Shown: positions 26,501-41,500 of the stretch, in pieces
How the letters are laid out: each line of letters opens with the position of its first letter
How positions within the stretch are numbered: the stretch's first letter is position 1
Assembly: GCF_019925205.1 (NCBI RefSeq)
Contig: NC_083566.1
Location: forward strand, 23,746,001 to 23,810,000
Length of the DNA stretch: 64,000 nt
Source: Metopolophium dirhodum
Taxonomy: Eukaryota > Arthropoda > Insecta > Hemiptera > Aphididae
Direction: 5' to 3'
Notes under the pieces: generated by a model
The model's input: the letters and a program-made list of their open reading frames with translations, nothing else
What the model was told of the DNA's origin: nothing
The model's database searches: none
Program-made: the position numbers and the translations under genes

Positions 26501-29500
26501 ATGAGGTATCCTTAATATTTTTTTCTACAATTTTTGTTTTAGTTTGTTTTCGAGATAATAAAATATTTTAATAAGACATTATACAATATTAAACACATCA
26601 TATTGAATAAGATACCCTTTTATAAACACACTAATATACTAGAACACGTTTTAAACAGGTTAAAATTTGAAAAGCTTGAATAAACTCGCCTTTTTTATTA
26701 TATTAAACTAAAAACAAATACTTTTATGACCACGTTAACTTGACAGACGATTTTTAATAAATAAATATAAGGTATTATCGAACCAAACATTTTATTTATT
26801 TATAATCTCCATATTTTAATATTTTATCGTTTAAATATGGTCGGGTTACGTACGGTACCTGCCCTTGCTATACTGTATATCAGTATTCAGCATATCAACC
26901 CAACTTTTTCCTTTTACTTCATAGTATCGGAGTATTTATACATAGTTAAATATTAAAATTATGTTATAAAATGTAATTTTTATGAAACAAATTATTAATA
27001 CTTTATCTAAAAGTTCGAAATTTGTAAAAAATACTAAAAAGTTTTTTTAAGACAATTCAAAGCAAAATTTGCAGCGCAGCTGGCAGATAAAGGGTTTCGT
27101 TGTTATTTTTTCACCCCTCTAAGGGTGTGGCAGCCTGGTAATGACTGATGAAGCATTTATCCCGCGTAAGGACCCTCTTTCGCTCTGTTCAAGTCATTGT
27201 CGTCCAACATCTTTTGACTGATAGCCTTGGCCCGGATCAACCCTTGAGCCTCGTTAATCAGATTATAACTCCTCCTTTTGTCCCTCAGATACTGTTAGAC
27301 AAGCACAGGAGCTGCTTAAAAGGTAATAAGGTGGAATTTAAAAAGACGCAAATCACCGCGTTATTTGATGGATGCCTACTATTTTGTTACTTTACCTATA
27401 TTGCGGGGTGTGAACTCGTTACATATTTTATTATAATTTATAACTATTACTTAATATATATATAATATATATTAGTGTAACACTTAAACTTGAAAATAAA
27501 GATCAAGCACAAACAGTTTCTTCAACATAAATTAATGACCATGATATGGTCTATATTGGTGCTATAATAATAGTTTAAACAATAATAACTAGAAATATTG
27601 CTAAATATTTTTATATCAGTTTTTTGAAACTAATATAACTTTAATAAGAATACTTAATTGTTACGAATGTATTTAATATATATTTTTTTATAATTTTATC
27701 AGGATTGAAAGTTTGCACTACATTTTTTAAGTTAGGCACCTACCTACTTACATCATGTTTTTTTGTTTGGAATTAATCTATTGAATAAAAATATTACATT
27801 TATTTATCTATGATTTGGTCCATGACTTTTTATTAAAATCGCTATAGTTTTCATTAAAATTGTAGTTATTCATAAATAATTGTTAGGTACCAAAATAATA
27901 AATAATATATTTATTTATTCAATTTTTGTACGTAAACAGCCGGTAAATATCAAAAATATTTAACCTATTCTACGAAACATCATTAAATGCTGCTTGTTTC
28001 GTAACACATTTTATTGATAATTCTTATTAAATAATTGAATCTATAAAAATGTAGATTCAATTTTAATTTTCTTATATCCATTTAGATTTTATTTCTATAT
28101 TTTAAAATAAAATCTAAGTATTTCGGATACTTTTATTATTTCATGATAAATAAAATATATTTGCTTATGCTGCAGTCGTTGAATTGTATATGTTACATTT
28201 TTTAAAAATTGAATGAAAAAAATAAAAATTGCAGTGTAAAAACGAGATTCCCAGGGAGGTCAAGTGGCCCTTGTGAATGTTTTCTCGAGTCGATAATTTC
28301 GTCTCGTCGTAACTCTTTGATGTCTAAAAGCCTGAAATGACCCAGCTCGATTCTTGTTTAAATATGTGGTGCTCCGACCTGAACATAATAAAGTTAAATA
28401 GCATTATCAGTACGCATAGGACGAGATTAAATTTAAGCTTTGACTTTGTTTAATTGGCCCAGTTCGCCGTTTAATTACAATGATTAAATTATGGTATTGA
28501 TGTTTAATATAATCAAGCGTAACCTTTGTTCTCTAACATTTTTTGTATTCCACCCTAGAGCTATATAAATATATTTAAATACCAAAAGATTTAATTTTAT
28601 ATTCATGGCATTTTATCTAATTGATTTGCTTTTTTTAACAGTATAATAGTATATAAAACTGACAATTAAACTTTATGTTGTAAAATCGATAACTATAGGT
28701 TGGCATAATAGTTAACATCTTAGTATAATTTATAAAATATTATATTATAACTAGCTGACCCCGTGCACTTCGTTGTCCTTAAAAAATTACTAGGTACCCT
28801 TTAAAAATTGTGATTGTTCAAATCCTTTTGGATGTAACTCGCAGCAGTAAGTGCAATTAGTAAGCCACCCTACGTCGGATCGCGCTCAATGTGCGACAGC
28901 ATATCAAGTAGATAGTATATCTATTATCTAATATATAAAAATGTCGTGTCAGTGTGTTACAGTGTTTATTATTGAACTCCTCCGAAACTAAATAATGTTC
29001 CAATGATTATTTATGTTTATTATAAATTAGGTGAATCCGTGTAATTCGTTGCCCGTTAAATGTACTAACTCTATATGACTCAAACTTTGTTCAATTCGTT
29101 ATTTAATATTCGGTGTAGTTCAAAATTAATCTTAACTTTTACGTTGCCCGGAATAAAAATTCTGATTCTCAGCTGTATATTATCAGGTAGGCAATCTACC
29201 TGCGGTAGATCGCGGACCCCGTGCTGTTTGTACGTATAAGTGTATGATTGTAGTGTATCAAAGTTATACCAAGTTTGTCGTATTCTACCTATGGTGGATT
29301 ATAATATAATCAATTAATACAAAATCCTCACTGTTGTATTTTTGACATCCAAATTTCCTACTTTTCCAGTGGATTTTCCTAAAATTGTCTCCTAGAAACC
29401 TTCTCCGTGATATACTCTTTTGTGTGAAGATCTGATAAGTAGTTCCAGAGTTTACCCTGTATAAAGATTTTCAATTCACATTTATATAGTTAGAAGATAT

Positions 29501-32500
29501 AATATATTGACAAAAAATAATAATACAAATCAACAAACATGCCCGTAACCAATAGCAAGCAATATGCAATGCACTATTATTATTTTAATCTGCAACTAAA
29601 CTTTTATTATTTATTTTATTTTTTTCGCGCAACATAATCCAGGAACTTCATTTTTAAACTTAAATGTCTTGCAGTATTGGCACACAACGTTTATTATGAT
29701 ACTGATAATTAAAAAATTTCTCTTAGAGCTGTTCATTTTTTTTTATAACTTTTATGAATTATATTTTATTTTGTAAATCAGTACCTATTATAAATTATTT
29801 TTGAGTTAAGAACTATTGATTAATAAAAATAATTTTTAAAAAATGCCTGTGGTAATTGATGGTAATACCATCGGGAAATCGGATTTTCCGGAAAATGGGC
29901 GAAGTTGCAAATTTCAAAATTGGTGTTGCAAATCAGTTGCAAAATTTGGCACTGGTTTGAAGTCGATATCTCAAAGTGGGGGTGCCAACTTCATGGACGT
30001 GTTCATTGGCCCAATAGCAACGATTTGCTGTGAACTGTAATCGATTTCCACGATATAATTGAATGCAGCTCGATAGGGGTTAAACATTAAATATTGATTT
30101 CGATTTAATCGATTCCGTTCAACTTCATTCCGCGCATGTTGCTCGTCAGTTTGACTTGCTCTTTTATATCTTTGACTCGCAGAATTGCGAGTTCTGCGAC
30201 TTAAGTTTGTACGTCTAATTGCTGGCATTTTTAAAAACAACCATACCAAAACTCTTTAAAAAATGATTAACACTTATCTATAAACATACAGTATTGTGGA
30301 ATTCTGACGGATGCATCATTGTTATTTTTGTTTATAATTATATTCAATCATAATCAATAGTGCTTACAATAAACAAAAATATATTATTATATAGTTTATT
30401 TTCTTACTGGACAGATGGCGCCACGGTTGTTGTTTTTTTCATCCATATTTCCTACTTTTCCGGTTAAGTTTCTTAAAATTGTATTACTTAAGAACCTTTT
30501 CCTGACAATTACGAACACAACAAAAAAAGAATTAGCAAAATCGGTCCAGCCGTTTACGCGTGATGCGATGACCAAGAAAATCGGGATTCATTTTTATATA
30601 TAGAGATTACAATATTATATATATATATATATATAATAATAATTATTATATACATTCGTATATTATGTATGTATAATATATAAATATAAATATTTTGTTA
30701 TATAATAATAATGTATATACCTATTACAAATCTTTTTTGTTTATTATTATACAATTATTATCAAGTACGATAAAGAAAATCGTAATAAACATTTACCAGA
30801 CTTAATATAATACGTCAAGCAAGTGAATGTACTCGTCTGCATTTGTTCTGCGACAAAAATTGGCACTATGGCGTCAAGTAGAAAATATTTGAATTAAAAA
30901 AAAATAATATGGGTTATAGGATTTGAGAATAATATTTAGGTTAGGTATATTTATTTATTATTATTTTTTTAATTTGAATATTTTCTATTTGTTTGTGTCC
31001 ATAGCAACCATAAATAAACAAAAATTTCTATCGTAAATCTCAAAATTCCTGTTTGAGCATCTCCCGGGGGTGATCGTTTCCCTTTTTAAATCAGCCTTAA
31101 ACGTATTCTCAGACCTACCACTTATACACAAAAAATTTGATCAAAATCGATCAATTTCGGAGGAGTTCAATCACTAACACTATGACACGACGACAATTTT
31201 ATATATTGACTAACTGATATCGCGCAATACGTTGGCCGTAAAAAATTACAACTTTTAAAAAATTGTGATTGTTCAACTTCTTTTGGGTGCAACCCAGCCT
31301 CCCTGGTAGGTAATCCGAATACGTCGGATCGCGGACAATGTGTGACAGCATATCAAGTTGACAATGTTCAAAAATCTATAGATAAAATTAATTTCTGTGC
31401 ATATTATCTTTATATATTAGTAGATTATAATATAGTACATTTAAATAGGTATTAGGTATATGTTTTAACGTGATATTTTAGTATAAATATGTATAAATAA
31501 GTACATGTAAATTATACTCTTATAAATCAAAATTATTATTGGTGAAAATCAATTTTTCAAAGATCCGTAAATCATGTAACAAACTTACTATCCTGAAACG
31601 TACATATGTTTAAACTTAAAACGATCGATTCATTATTCCCGTACAACTCTTTTTCCCATGTGTGTATATACCTCTATATGAATCACTGCACTCGCGCTAT
31701 ACCGCGGATGTTCCGGCTATTCACCGCGGTTGGTGCACCGTGCGTGTTATAGTATATAGTGTGGTGGTGGTTAACTCCCCCTCGTCTACCTTCTCATATA
31801 TATGGTACCTCAAATTGCCTCGTCCACCCTGCAGTACAATGTCAGCATCGGCTATAATACTATAATAGCGTTAACGGCGATAATGGCTAGGTTTTTGCTT
31901 GTATCCGTTTTGTAATCACTAAGGCGGCTGTTAATGTCGTTCGGTGTGGCAGTCTTATATTAATGGCCAGCGAGCTGCAGGAAGCACTCGGTAATTACAC
32001 GGTCGCACACGACCGATCCCCCCGTTCCGCGACTATAGTTGGTGGTGGTTCATGCTAGCTTAGTCCAGCGTGAAAAACAATCGGAGAAAACTTGACGCCA
32101 CACACCATTACTTTGGGTGGTCCCTCTTGCCACCTCTTACTCGGCGAGCTCAGTTACTATATAAGACCCAAAACTGTTAAATATAGCTACATAAAATACA
32201 CTGCCGTTAAACTACGTTTTAAACTTTTAGTCGGTAATTCATCGTTTCGTATGATAATCCACTTAGTTAACTCCGCCCAGTTGTATATAATATGTATGTA
32301 TGTAAGTTTAAAACTCAACTCTAGCGTAATCGAATCCTGTTATGGATGTTATATTTGCAATTATTATTTTATTAATTAGTTATTATTAATCATAGCTCTG
32401 AAAATATTAATTTGCAATCTTAACATGGTTTACATAAATTCTAGATTTAGCTAACATTTTAAAATATGAGTTTACAAACCCCAGAGGTGATACTATTCAT

Positions 32501-35500
32501 TTTTTTGAAATAAGTTTCTTAAATTTTGAGAAACTTAAAAAGACGACTGCTCTAAAGTATAAAGTACAGCATGTGTTCAATTCCAATGTATTGGTCGATT
32601 GATTGATGCTGCATTAAAAGTTTCCCCAAAAAACTACACATTACCTAATGCATAATACCAATAGTTATTCATTGAGTAATCTAATAAATAATAATCTGCA
32701 TTCTATTAATATTAAACTGAATTTCAACGATTTACTTAGTGGACGAAAGCTTAGTATATTACTACTAACCACAATAGGTATGGATTTATTTTGATTTTGC
32801 AGAAGGTATTAGAGTTATTTTAATTTCATAACTGTTTTATTGTTATTACTATGGATTCATCTACTCTAGCTATGTGTTTACAATATATGTAATGCATACA
32901 GGATGATTATGTTAATAGCAAACACTCATTATTTAAAAACCTATTTATTAACTAACTTTTTTTGATTATTTCTTTTTAGAAAATATAAGATAGGTTCATT
33001 AAAAAGTTGAATCCCTAGAATTTTTCTTAATAGTTGAAAAAAGGTGGGCAAGTGGGTACCGCTCCGCTGTACAGTAGGTTTCTAGTGCTTTGCTGTAATG
33101 GTTGTGCATGTGTTAAATTTGAATATTCTGCAATGATATAAAATCATTGTATATGAAAAACGATACTGATCGAAGGTTGTCTGTCAGCTTATATAACTAA
33201 GTATATTTTATTATTATTATATTATTGACATTTCAGAAATTGCTAATATGAACATTTCTTGAATATTGGTTTAAAGTTTCGCCAAAATAAAAATCGATAT
33301 TACCAAAAATTGGTTTTGTGTAAAAATTCCAGTTTTTTATAAATTTTTTTTCGTGGTGGTTTTGAAAATGACTAGGAATTTTTTGTTCTGACCTAAAAGT
33401 ACCGACTAGATACAATTTTCTAGCAAAAACCCCCCTCAAAATTGAAAATAAAAAAAATCAAAAAAAAAACCACGTCTCATCTATCCACTCAGAATCTAAA
33501 ATCAAGGAAAGTAATTGGAATATTTGTATCATTTTTTACACTCCATATCATTTTTTAAGTGACGCGTTTTGAGCTACATTTGAAATTTTCTAATTTTTAG
33601 TTTTTTTCTATAAATATCAATTAAATATTTTTCTTTATAAAGCTTGGAAATGTTATGCAATGTTTCCCCCATAAGTTGTTATTATAGTTTTTTTTTTTAA
33701 ATATTAAAGATAATATATATTATAGAGTAACGATTTTTTTATAAGTATTTTAGGTTATTCAATTTTTGACAAAATTGTCAAAATCACTAACAATTAATGA
33801 ATGCTAAGTTTTTGGTAAAAATTAAATCAACCTTCTGTAATACCAATGCTAAAATTAATTACTTTAAAAGTAATATCAAAAAAAATATTATGAAAGATAC
33901 TTTGTAATAGGCTGACGACCGTACTCGTTTTGCGTATGGAATGATTTATTACTGAATTCAAATTTAACCTATACTATTGTACCTACTTTACAGTACGAGG
34001 TACACTAGACACCTATTGTATTACAAGATAATAGTTAAGTACTTACTGATTTTTCCCTTTTTAAAAATTAAATTTCTAACCAAGTTTTTGAAATAAAGTA
34101 TGGTTACTTTCAAAAATATTATACATAATATGTTGTGTTTTATGCAATATTGAGTATTTAATATAAAATTAAAATAACACAGTAATATATAGAAAGTATT
34201 AAATTATGTATTTAAAATTACAAAGTTTAATAAATTTTTTAGTTTTTACCCAATACAAATGTAGTCTTTAATCATTATATATATTGTTAAGATTATTAAC
34301 TTTGAGCAACAATAAATGTTCTAGAATATATAGTTCTTTTAAAATTTAAATTATACTTTGAAGTTAGATATAATTAATTTAATAACTTATGCTTACATAA
34401 ATTCGTAACTGCATGACATATTTCAATCTTTTAAAAATATAATTTAGATTTTAATATTTTTTAATTACTAGTTCATCCAAAGGCTCTTTTTAAATTTGTT
34501 GTCTTATGTCAAAAGGCTATTTGTTCTCTTTCTTAGTCTTAAATGTCTAATAAAATTAAAAAACGCTGAAAAAATAAAAAAGAGCCATGTATCTTACAAA
34601 ATAAAATAAAACCTGAGATAAAAACTTATTAATTCGATTTTAACACTACAATCGTCGAAAACTTCTAAAAATGTGTATATATCACAAATTAAATGTTTTT
34701 GGTAGGTATATTACTTTACAGCTTTCATTAAATTAAAAATAAACTCCTTATAATTGTAGGTTTCTAAACATAAGTTATTCACCTCATGTCCCCGTTATGT
34801 TCCGTTCATCCGTTAGTTACCAGTACATGTTTACGGTTGTTGATTTAAAAATATTTATTTATTTTTCGTAGTTATGAAATTATAGTTTATTGCGTTTTAG
34901 AAACCAGGACTTAAATACAGTGAGCTTTCCTAATTTTTTATATTATTATACCTAGAACTAGAATAATTTGTTAATTGTCATACAAAATTAAACAAATAAT
35001 GTTATATGATAATAATGTAACAAAAACTATATTATTTTATTTTCAGGGCCGTATTTAGGGGTGGGGTGGGGACACGGGGTGTTGTTGCCCCGGTCGGCTG
35101 ATCATGAGAGGGTGACTAATTTTTTTTATATATTTTCAATATTTAACCCTTTCTTATTTTTATAATTTTATCAAGACCTAAAACATTATATTTGTTAGGT
35201 ATCTAATATAGTAATATCGAGATTTAAGTGAGTCAAAAAGTGTAAAATTATAACTTATCGATAAATCGATAGTAATACGATTAGTTTGTGTCGAAGTGGT
35301 TGTACTGAAGAGTATAAATTATATTTTAACATTTTAGATACTGAGTGGGACGATGCATGTATTGATTTTACAATGTGTGTTTTTTTAAATTTTTTATTTT
35401 TGAATTTTTATTATTATTTTTTTTTTGTGTCTGTCATTACCTTTTAGGACAGTAAAAATGCTTGGATTTTCTTCAACAGTATCTTTTCTGATAGGAAAGT

Positions 35501-38500
35501 GAATCTAGTTGGTACTTTGGGTTACGATTGCGCGCGGTCCTTATCAGCGGTACATTTTTAGGCGTACGATTGCGCGTACTAAATTATTTTAACTTCTAAG
35601 CAACGTTGGGGAGTCAAAAGTAAAAATTTTACAGTAGTTTTCAAAAGCGCTGTGAAAAACAAAAAAAAAATTAAGGAAAACCGGAAATTTTTATTTTGAA
35701 TTGAGATTTCATAAAATTTTTTCTCAAAACTTTTATGGCTAAGGATTGAAAATTTAAAACAAGGCTCCAAGTAAATAGGTTATATATAAATTACTTTATT
35801 CATAATAATATCATAAAATATACTTGGTAATATCATAGGCTGACTGACCGTTTTCGCTCAGAATCGTTTTTCTTATACAATGATATTATATCATTGAATT
35901 CAAATTTAACACCATCCATTACAGTAACCCACTTGTAACCTACTGTACAGCCGAGCGACATCCACTTACCCACCTTTTTTGAGCTAAATGTACCTAAATG
36001 CATGTCTAATTGTTGATACATCGCTATGTTTGAATACTTACATAAAATATGTATTCCGATTGAAAATTATTATAATATTATTTAGGTACGCAATCGGTAT
36101 AGTATTGCATCTTGCAAAATAGTTAAACATGAAATCGTGCACGTAACCAATCACATTATATGTTAGTGTATATTTATATTGGTATACCTTGTATACCTAT
36201 AGGCTATAACTTATTAGTTAATACTTTATTAGTAACAATTATTATGTGGAGACGTACGATAGTTTCCAAATTATTAATATTATCTTATTAGTTATTACTT
36301 ATTATACATAATACAATTGTTTGCAGGCAACAATTAGTATGCAATGCGAATGCTGCTGTAGTACCCGTAAAAATAGTCAAAATAGTTATCTAGTATACTG
36401 TCTGAGTATAATTGTTGTATGTATATAATATTATCTCCGATGTCCCATCTCTTATATTTCAGTTCTCAAAACCATTTCGCTCCACGATGTGAACACTTGA
36501 GTACAATATATACACGTATTTACTATACATAACGATACATATATTATATGTGCGTAATACCGTCGTTATGATTTTCTGAATCTACGTAATTTATTATACT
36601 GACGCGGTCGTGGTGCTACTTCGTATAATCGTATCGTATATATATAGTATATAAAATAATATATCTGAGGGACGCAGACGTCGCCCTCTTGTACGTTGCA
36701 ATGTGTCCGCGCGCTGTGCGTGGCTAGTTTTTTGCTGCAGTTGATGTTGCCCCATGGTGTGTCCAAACAGTAACAATATACCGGTGGTGGTGGCCATGAT
36801 TGTAATTAGTGATAAAGGTCCTGTATGGATTAAAACGAGCGAGAAACCCGGAGACGGCAGCGGTGGCAAGGGTGAAGAATCGATGGAATGGCGGTGAGGT
36901 AGGCAGGGATCGTGTGTAGTATGAAGAAAAGCGCGCGTGAGGGCGCAAAGGCCGAGAACGCTGCGGGGACGTGTATAGGGAGGAAGGGGAAGGGTCTCCG
37001 CCGTTCGACGGTTTTTGTCTCGAACGCTCATTTGTCAAGGCACACGCCGAGGAAATGAAAGGGATGCTACGTATGTAGGAACGCTGGGTGGACCTGCAGG
37101 GTTAACTCTTCTTTTGACCGACACCCTTAAGGTTCGAGGATAGATGCAAAAAAAATATTGCGCGTACACATATTATATATATATATATGTATATCACACA
37201 CACATGCTTGTTGTAGAGTTACAGAGTTTATATATTATGCTATCGCTGCACGTCCACGAGAACAATATTTTCAATATCATCTGCTATATATATTATTATA
37301 TTATAATATAGAATACGCTATACAGTATACACCATGCAGTTCGCAGTATATTTATACATAATGTAATATAATTGTATAAGCTATGCATTCGTATGGAACA
37401 AATACGGTTAACTGATATTACTGCTACTATTACCTGCATGTACATCATAAGTAATCTTGTTATACTATTACTGAGTTACTGAGTATATAACTACTGCTGT
37501 CAGCCTATATTAGAGTATGTTCCCCAAAAATTTTATGTTTATTAATTTAATAAAAATAAATTGTTATCATAGATATTCTTCTAGATAGTAGCATAGTATT
37601 ATTTTACATTTCCCAAATTATTTTTACATGTATGAAAAAATCTATATAATATATATTTTAAAAATAGACTATTTTTCGTATGTATAAAATAAATATACTC
37701 CTATTGAATATCTATCAGTATTTGTATTACTTATTGTTATTTATTATATTAGCTTAAACATAAATTTAAACTTATTTTAGACATTTCTAGTTAAATTTGG
37801 AATGGAAGAAATTTGAGAGCTTTGTATTTATTTTGTTAGGTATTGTTTTATATCTGGTGGCAATTTTTAACCATTTATAAAATATCTAAGTTGAATTTTA
37901 TTTATGGAAATATTGTTTCAGAAGTTTCACATAACCTGTGTACCTAGTCTATATAGACCTAGTAGTAAGCAATACTCAGTAGTAAGCTATGAACTGTATA
38001 GGTAATAAATCATTTTTGGTATTTTATTGAACTGGTGATATAATTATTAACTGTCATAGTTTTGGAACAAAAACAAAAAAAATCGAATAAAATATGTATT
38101 TTACTTAATGTTGTGAATCAAATGATATAAGTACAATATAACCCTAAACCGCATAAACCAATATGTATAAAATGTGTAATCTTAGTTACTTAATATACTA
38201 TTACATTTGATCCATTAAACATAAGCACCAAACAAATGTATTATTGTTAGTATTTTTTTTTATTTTATTCAACCAAAAATTATCTATTTATAAAATTGTA
38301 ACAGTTATTATATGTATTTGAAAAACTATGAAAATGCCCCGTATAATATTATACTGAACTTTGTTAAAATCTTTTTTTGAAAATCGTTATTAAGTTTTTA
38401 CTTCAATATATTAATAATATTTATTACCACAATATTATTAATAACTATCTATTAACATTATCGCATACAATTGTACCGAAATTAGCAAAGTAATTATTAA

Positions 38501-41500
38501 TTATAAATACCTAAGTTTGCTTCACACATTCGTATTTTAAATTCTGATTAAGTTAGAATGGCCTTACAATTATATGAATTTTTATTTTTATTTTTGTGTA
38601 TAGGTGTATAATTATAAATTATTTTTGGAGCAGAAATTGTGCTTCAATCTTCAACATTGAGGTGGTCCCTGTACTCCTGGTAAATAATTTGATTTATTTG
38701 GTATTTTGCAAGGGGCCAAAAGTAGATACTTTTATCACTTAACTATTTATAATTTATTAATTTATTTTTTTACTTACAATAAACAGTCGTATAATATATT
38801 TTTAGAAATAGAAGCTTGTTTTTACTATTATACTATATTAGTATTATACTCGTATACATCTATCTATACCTGCATGTGACTTCATTTCGTTTATCAGACC
38901 GTCGAGCAGCCACCGTCGTTTTTGACTGGAACATCTATATAATATATAAAAATGAATGTTTGTCCGTGTCTTTATGCATTCCTAAACGGTTGGATTGATT
39001 TTGATGAAATTGTTTGTGTGTGTTTAAGTGGTTCTCAGGATGATTTAAATTTTAAATTCACAATTGGATCCGGTAGATCCAACCAGGGGAGGTGCTCAAA
39101 CAAGGATTTTGAGATTTACAATGGGAATGTTCATTTAGAAATGGTTGCTATTGGTTAATAAAGGAGATTAGGTGCATGCATCAAATCAAATTTTCGCTCA
39201 TTGCCTACCAACGTTGGTAAATGCTTCTGGGAAACATTGTTTTAAATTTTCAATTCTTACCTATAGAAATGAAACATTTTATAATTTTTTAACTACAAAA
39301 TAATTTGCAAATTTTCGTGATTTTAACGAATTTTGTCCAAATTTGAACTTTAAATGCTTATAAAAAAAATCGTGCCTTAAATGATCTTTAATATTTTTAA
39401 ACTACTATTATAACAACTTATGAGGAACCTATTCTTTTAAATGTTCAAACTTTTTGACCTGAAAATTTTTTTCGTTGATATTTAAAGAAAAAACTGAAAA
39501 TGTCTATAAATAGCTTAAAAAAGGCATCATATTTTGTAAATTCTACCGTGCATATAAAATTTTAATATAAATATTTGGTGAAAATTATAAGTATCTACGG
39601 TTAATCCTTTTGAATTAAAACAAAAAAAGTGGATGTCGCTCTGCTGTACTGTAGGTTACAAGTGGGTCACTGTATAATGGATGGTATTAAATTTGAATTC
39701 AATGATATATCATTGTATAAGAAAAACGATTCTGAGTGGAGACGATATGTCAGTCTAGGTATAAGACATATTATACACTTATCTATGGTATTAAAAAAAA
39801 AATTGACCTATAATAAATTCCAAATTAATCATATCACAATATCCATTAGGTACATATAACGCGTTATACATCAACAACAAACCGTGATACTATCATCATA
39901 ATATATCGATGAAAATATTACAAATTAGAAGTTTCAAGTGCCCATGAATAATATTATACAATCACAACAAAATAACTAAAATAGTTATTCTAGGTTTTTA
40001 TGTAATTTCGTCCAAATTTGAACTTAAAATGACTATACAAATAAACTGTGCTTGTGTATTTTTTAGATTTTTTGGTAACCGAATTATCTATTTACATGGA
40101 ATCTTGTTTTAAATTTTCAATCCTTAGCTATAAAAACTGAACATTTTATAATTTATTAATTACAATGGTTGATAATTTTCGAGATTTTGATAAATTCTGT
40201 CCAAATTTGATCTTTAAATGCTTATAAAAAAAAACTGTGCCTATGTATTTTCAATATTTTTCAACTGCTATTGTAAAAATATATCAGGAGTCTTGTATTA
40301 AATTTTTACACTTTTTGGCCCAACAGATAAAACTTTATTGATATTTATAGAAAAAAAAACTAAAAAAATTGAAAACTGAAAATGCCCGTAAACAGCTCAA
40401 AAAGTGTCAAAATATTTTCAAAATTGTATGGTGTATAGGAAATGCTAATATAAACATTCAGTGAAATTTTCATGTATCTACAGTTATTCGTTTTTGAATT
40501 ACAAGAAAATAAGGAAATCGGTACATGAGAAATCGAGTGAATATCTAATGTTGTAAAAATATGAATTTAAAACGCTCATAAAAATTTAATTTGACTTTCT
40601 TGTAGAAATTTTTTTTTTGATAAAGTTAGACAAACTTATGAGGAATCTTGTATTAGATTTTAAAATCTTAGATTTAAAAAGAAAATTTTTTATGAATTTC
40701 TAACTCAAAATAATTTGCAAATTTTCGTGATTTTTCCGTATTTTTTCAAGATTTGAACTTTAAACGTGTATAAAAAAAAACTGTGACTAAGGATTTTTAA
40801 TTTTTTTCATCTGCCTTTGAAACAATAACCTAGGAGCCTTCTATTAAATTTTCAAGCTTTTTTACCCAACAAATAAAATTTTATTGATATTTATAGAAAA
40901 AAAATTTAAAAAAACTGAAAACTGACAATGTCCGTAAACAGTTCAAAAAAAGTCAAATTATTTTCAAAATTGTATTGTGTATAGAAAATGCAAATATAAA
41001 CAACCAGTGAAAATTTCATGCATCTACGGTCATTTGTTTTAGAGTTACACCAATAACCAAAATCGATTTTGTTAAAAATCGATTTTGCGTAAAAATTCCC
41101 GTTTTTCCTTAATTTTTCTTTTGTTTTTCACATCGCTTTTGAAAACTACTGGGAAATTAAAATTTTGACCTCCCCAATGCACCAACGATATTCACTTTCC
41201 CATCGAACAAGATACTGAAGTCGAAAATCGAAGCATTATTTCGACTACTTATCGTGTACACAGACACAAAAATAAAAAAATAAAAAAAAAATAAAAAAAA
41301 AAACACACATCATTGTAAAATCAATACATTCATCGTTTCACTCAGAATCTAAAATGAAAATCGTTTATTTATGGAAAATATCCAGTGCTGTAAGAATTTA
41401 ACTTTAAGTACTTAGAAAAAAAGTATGTGATTTTCTGGTAAACTTTTTTATTTTCAAAGGTAAAGAAACTTATTAGCAATCTTGTATAACATTTTCAAAT

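Noticed and set aside
27148..27465. Plus-strand 105-codon frame as a gene
   Set aside because: No recognised domain, and the tail runs into AT-rich low-complexity DNA.
29843..30040. Plus-strand 65-codon frame
   Set aside because: Shadow of the Helitron relic on the other strand.
30606..30660. Promoter-like TATATA run
   Set aside because: AT dinucleotide run beside a Helitron end; common in this DNA.
31963..31990. Alternative first exon (MASELQEAL) for the epimerase
   Set aside because: It would leave one base, while the next exon at 43880 needs two; the frame would break.
36594..37038. Minus-strand frames of 145 and 104 codons as genes
   Set aside because: Overlapping phases, low-complexity Pro/Ser/Thr/Arg content and no recognised motif; kept only as a finding.
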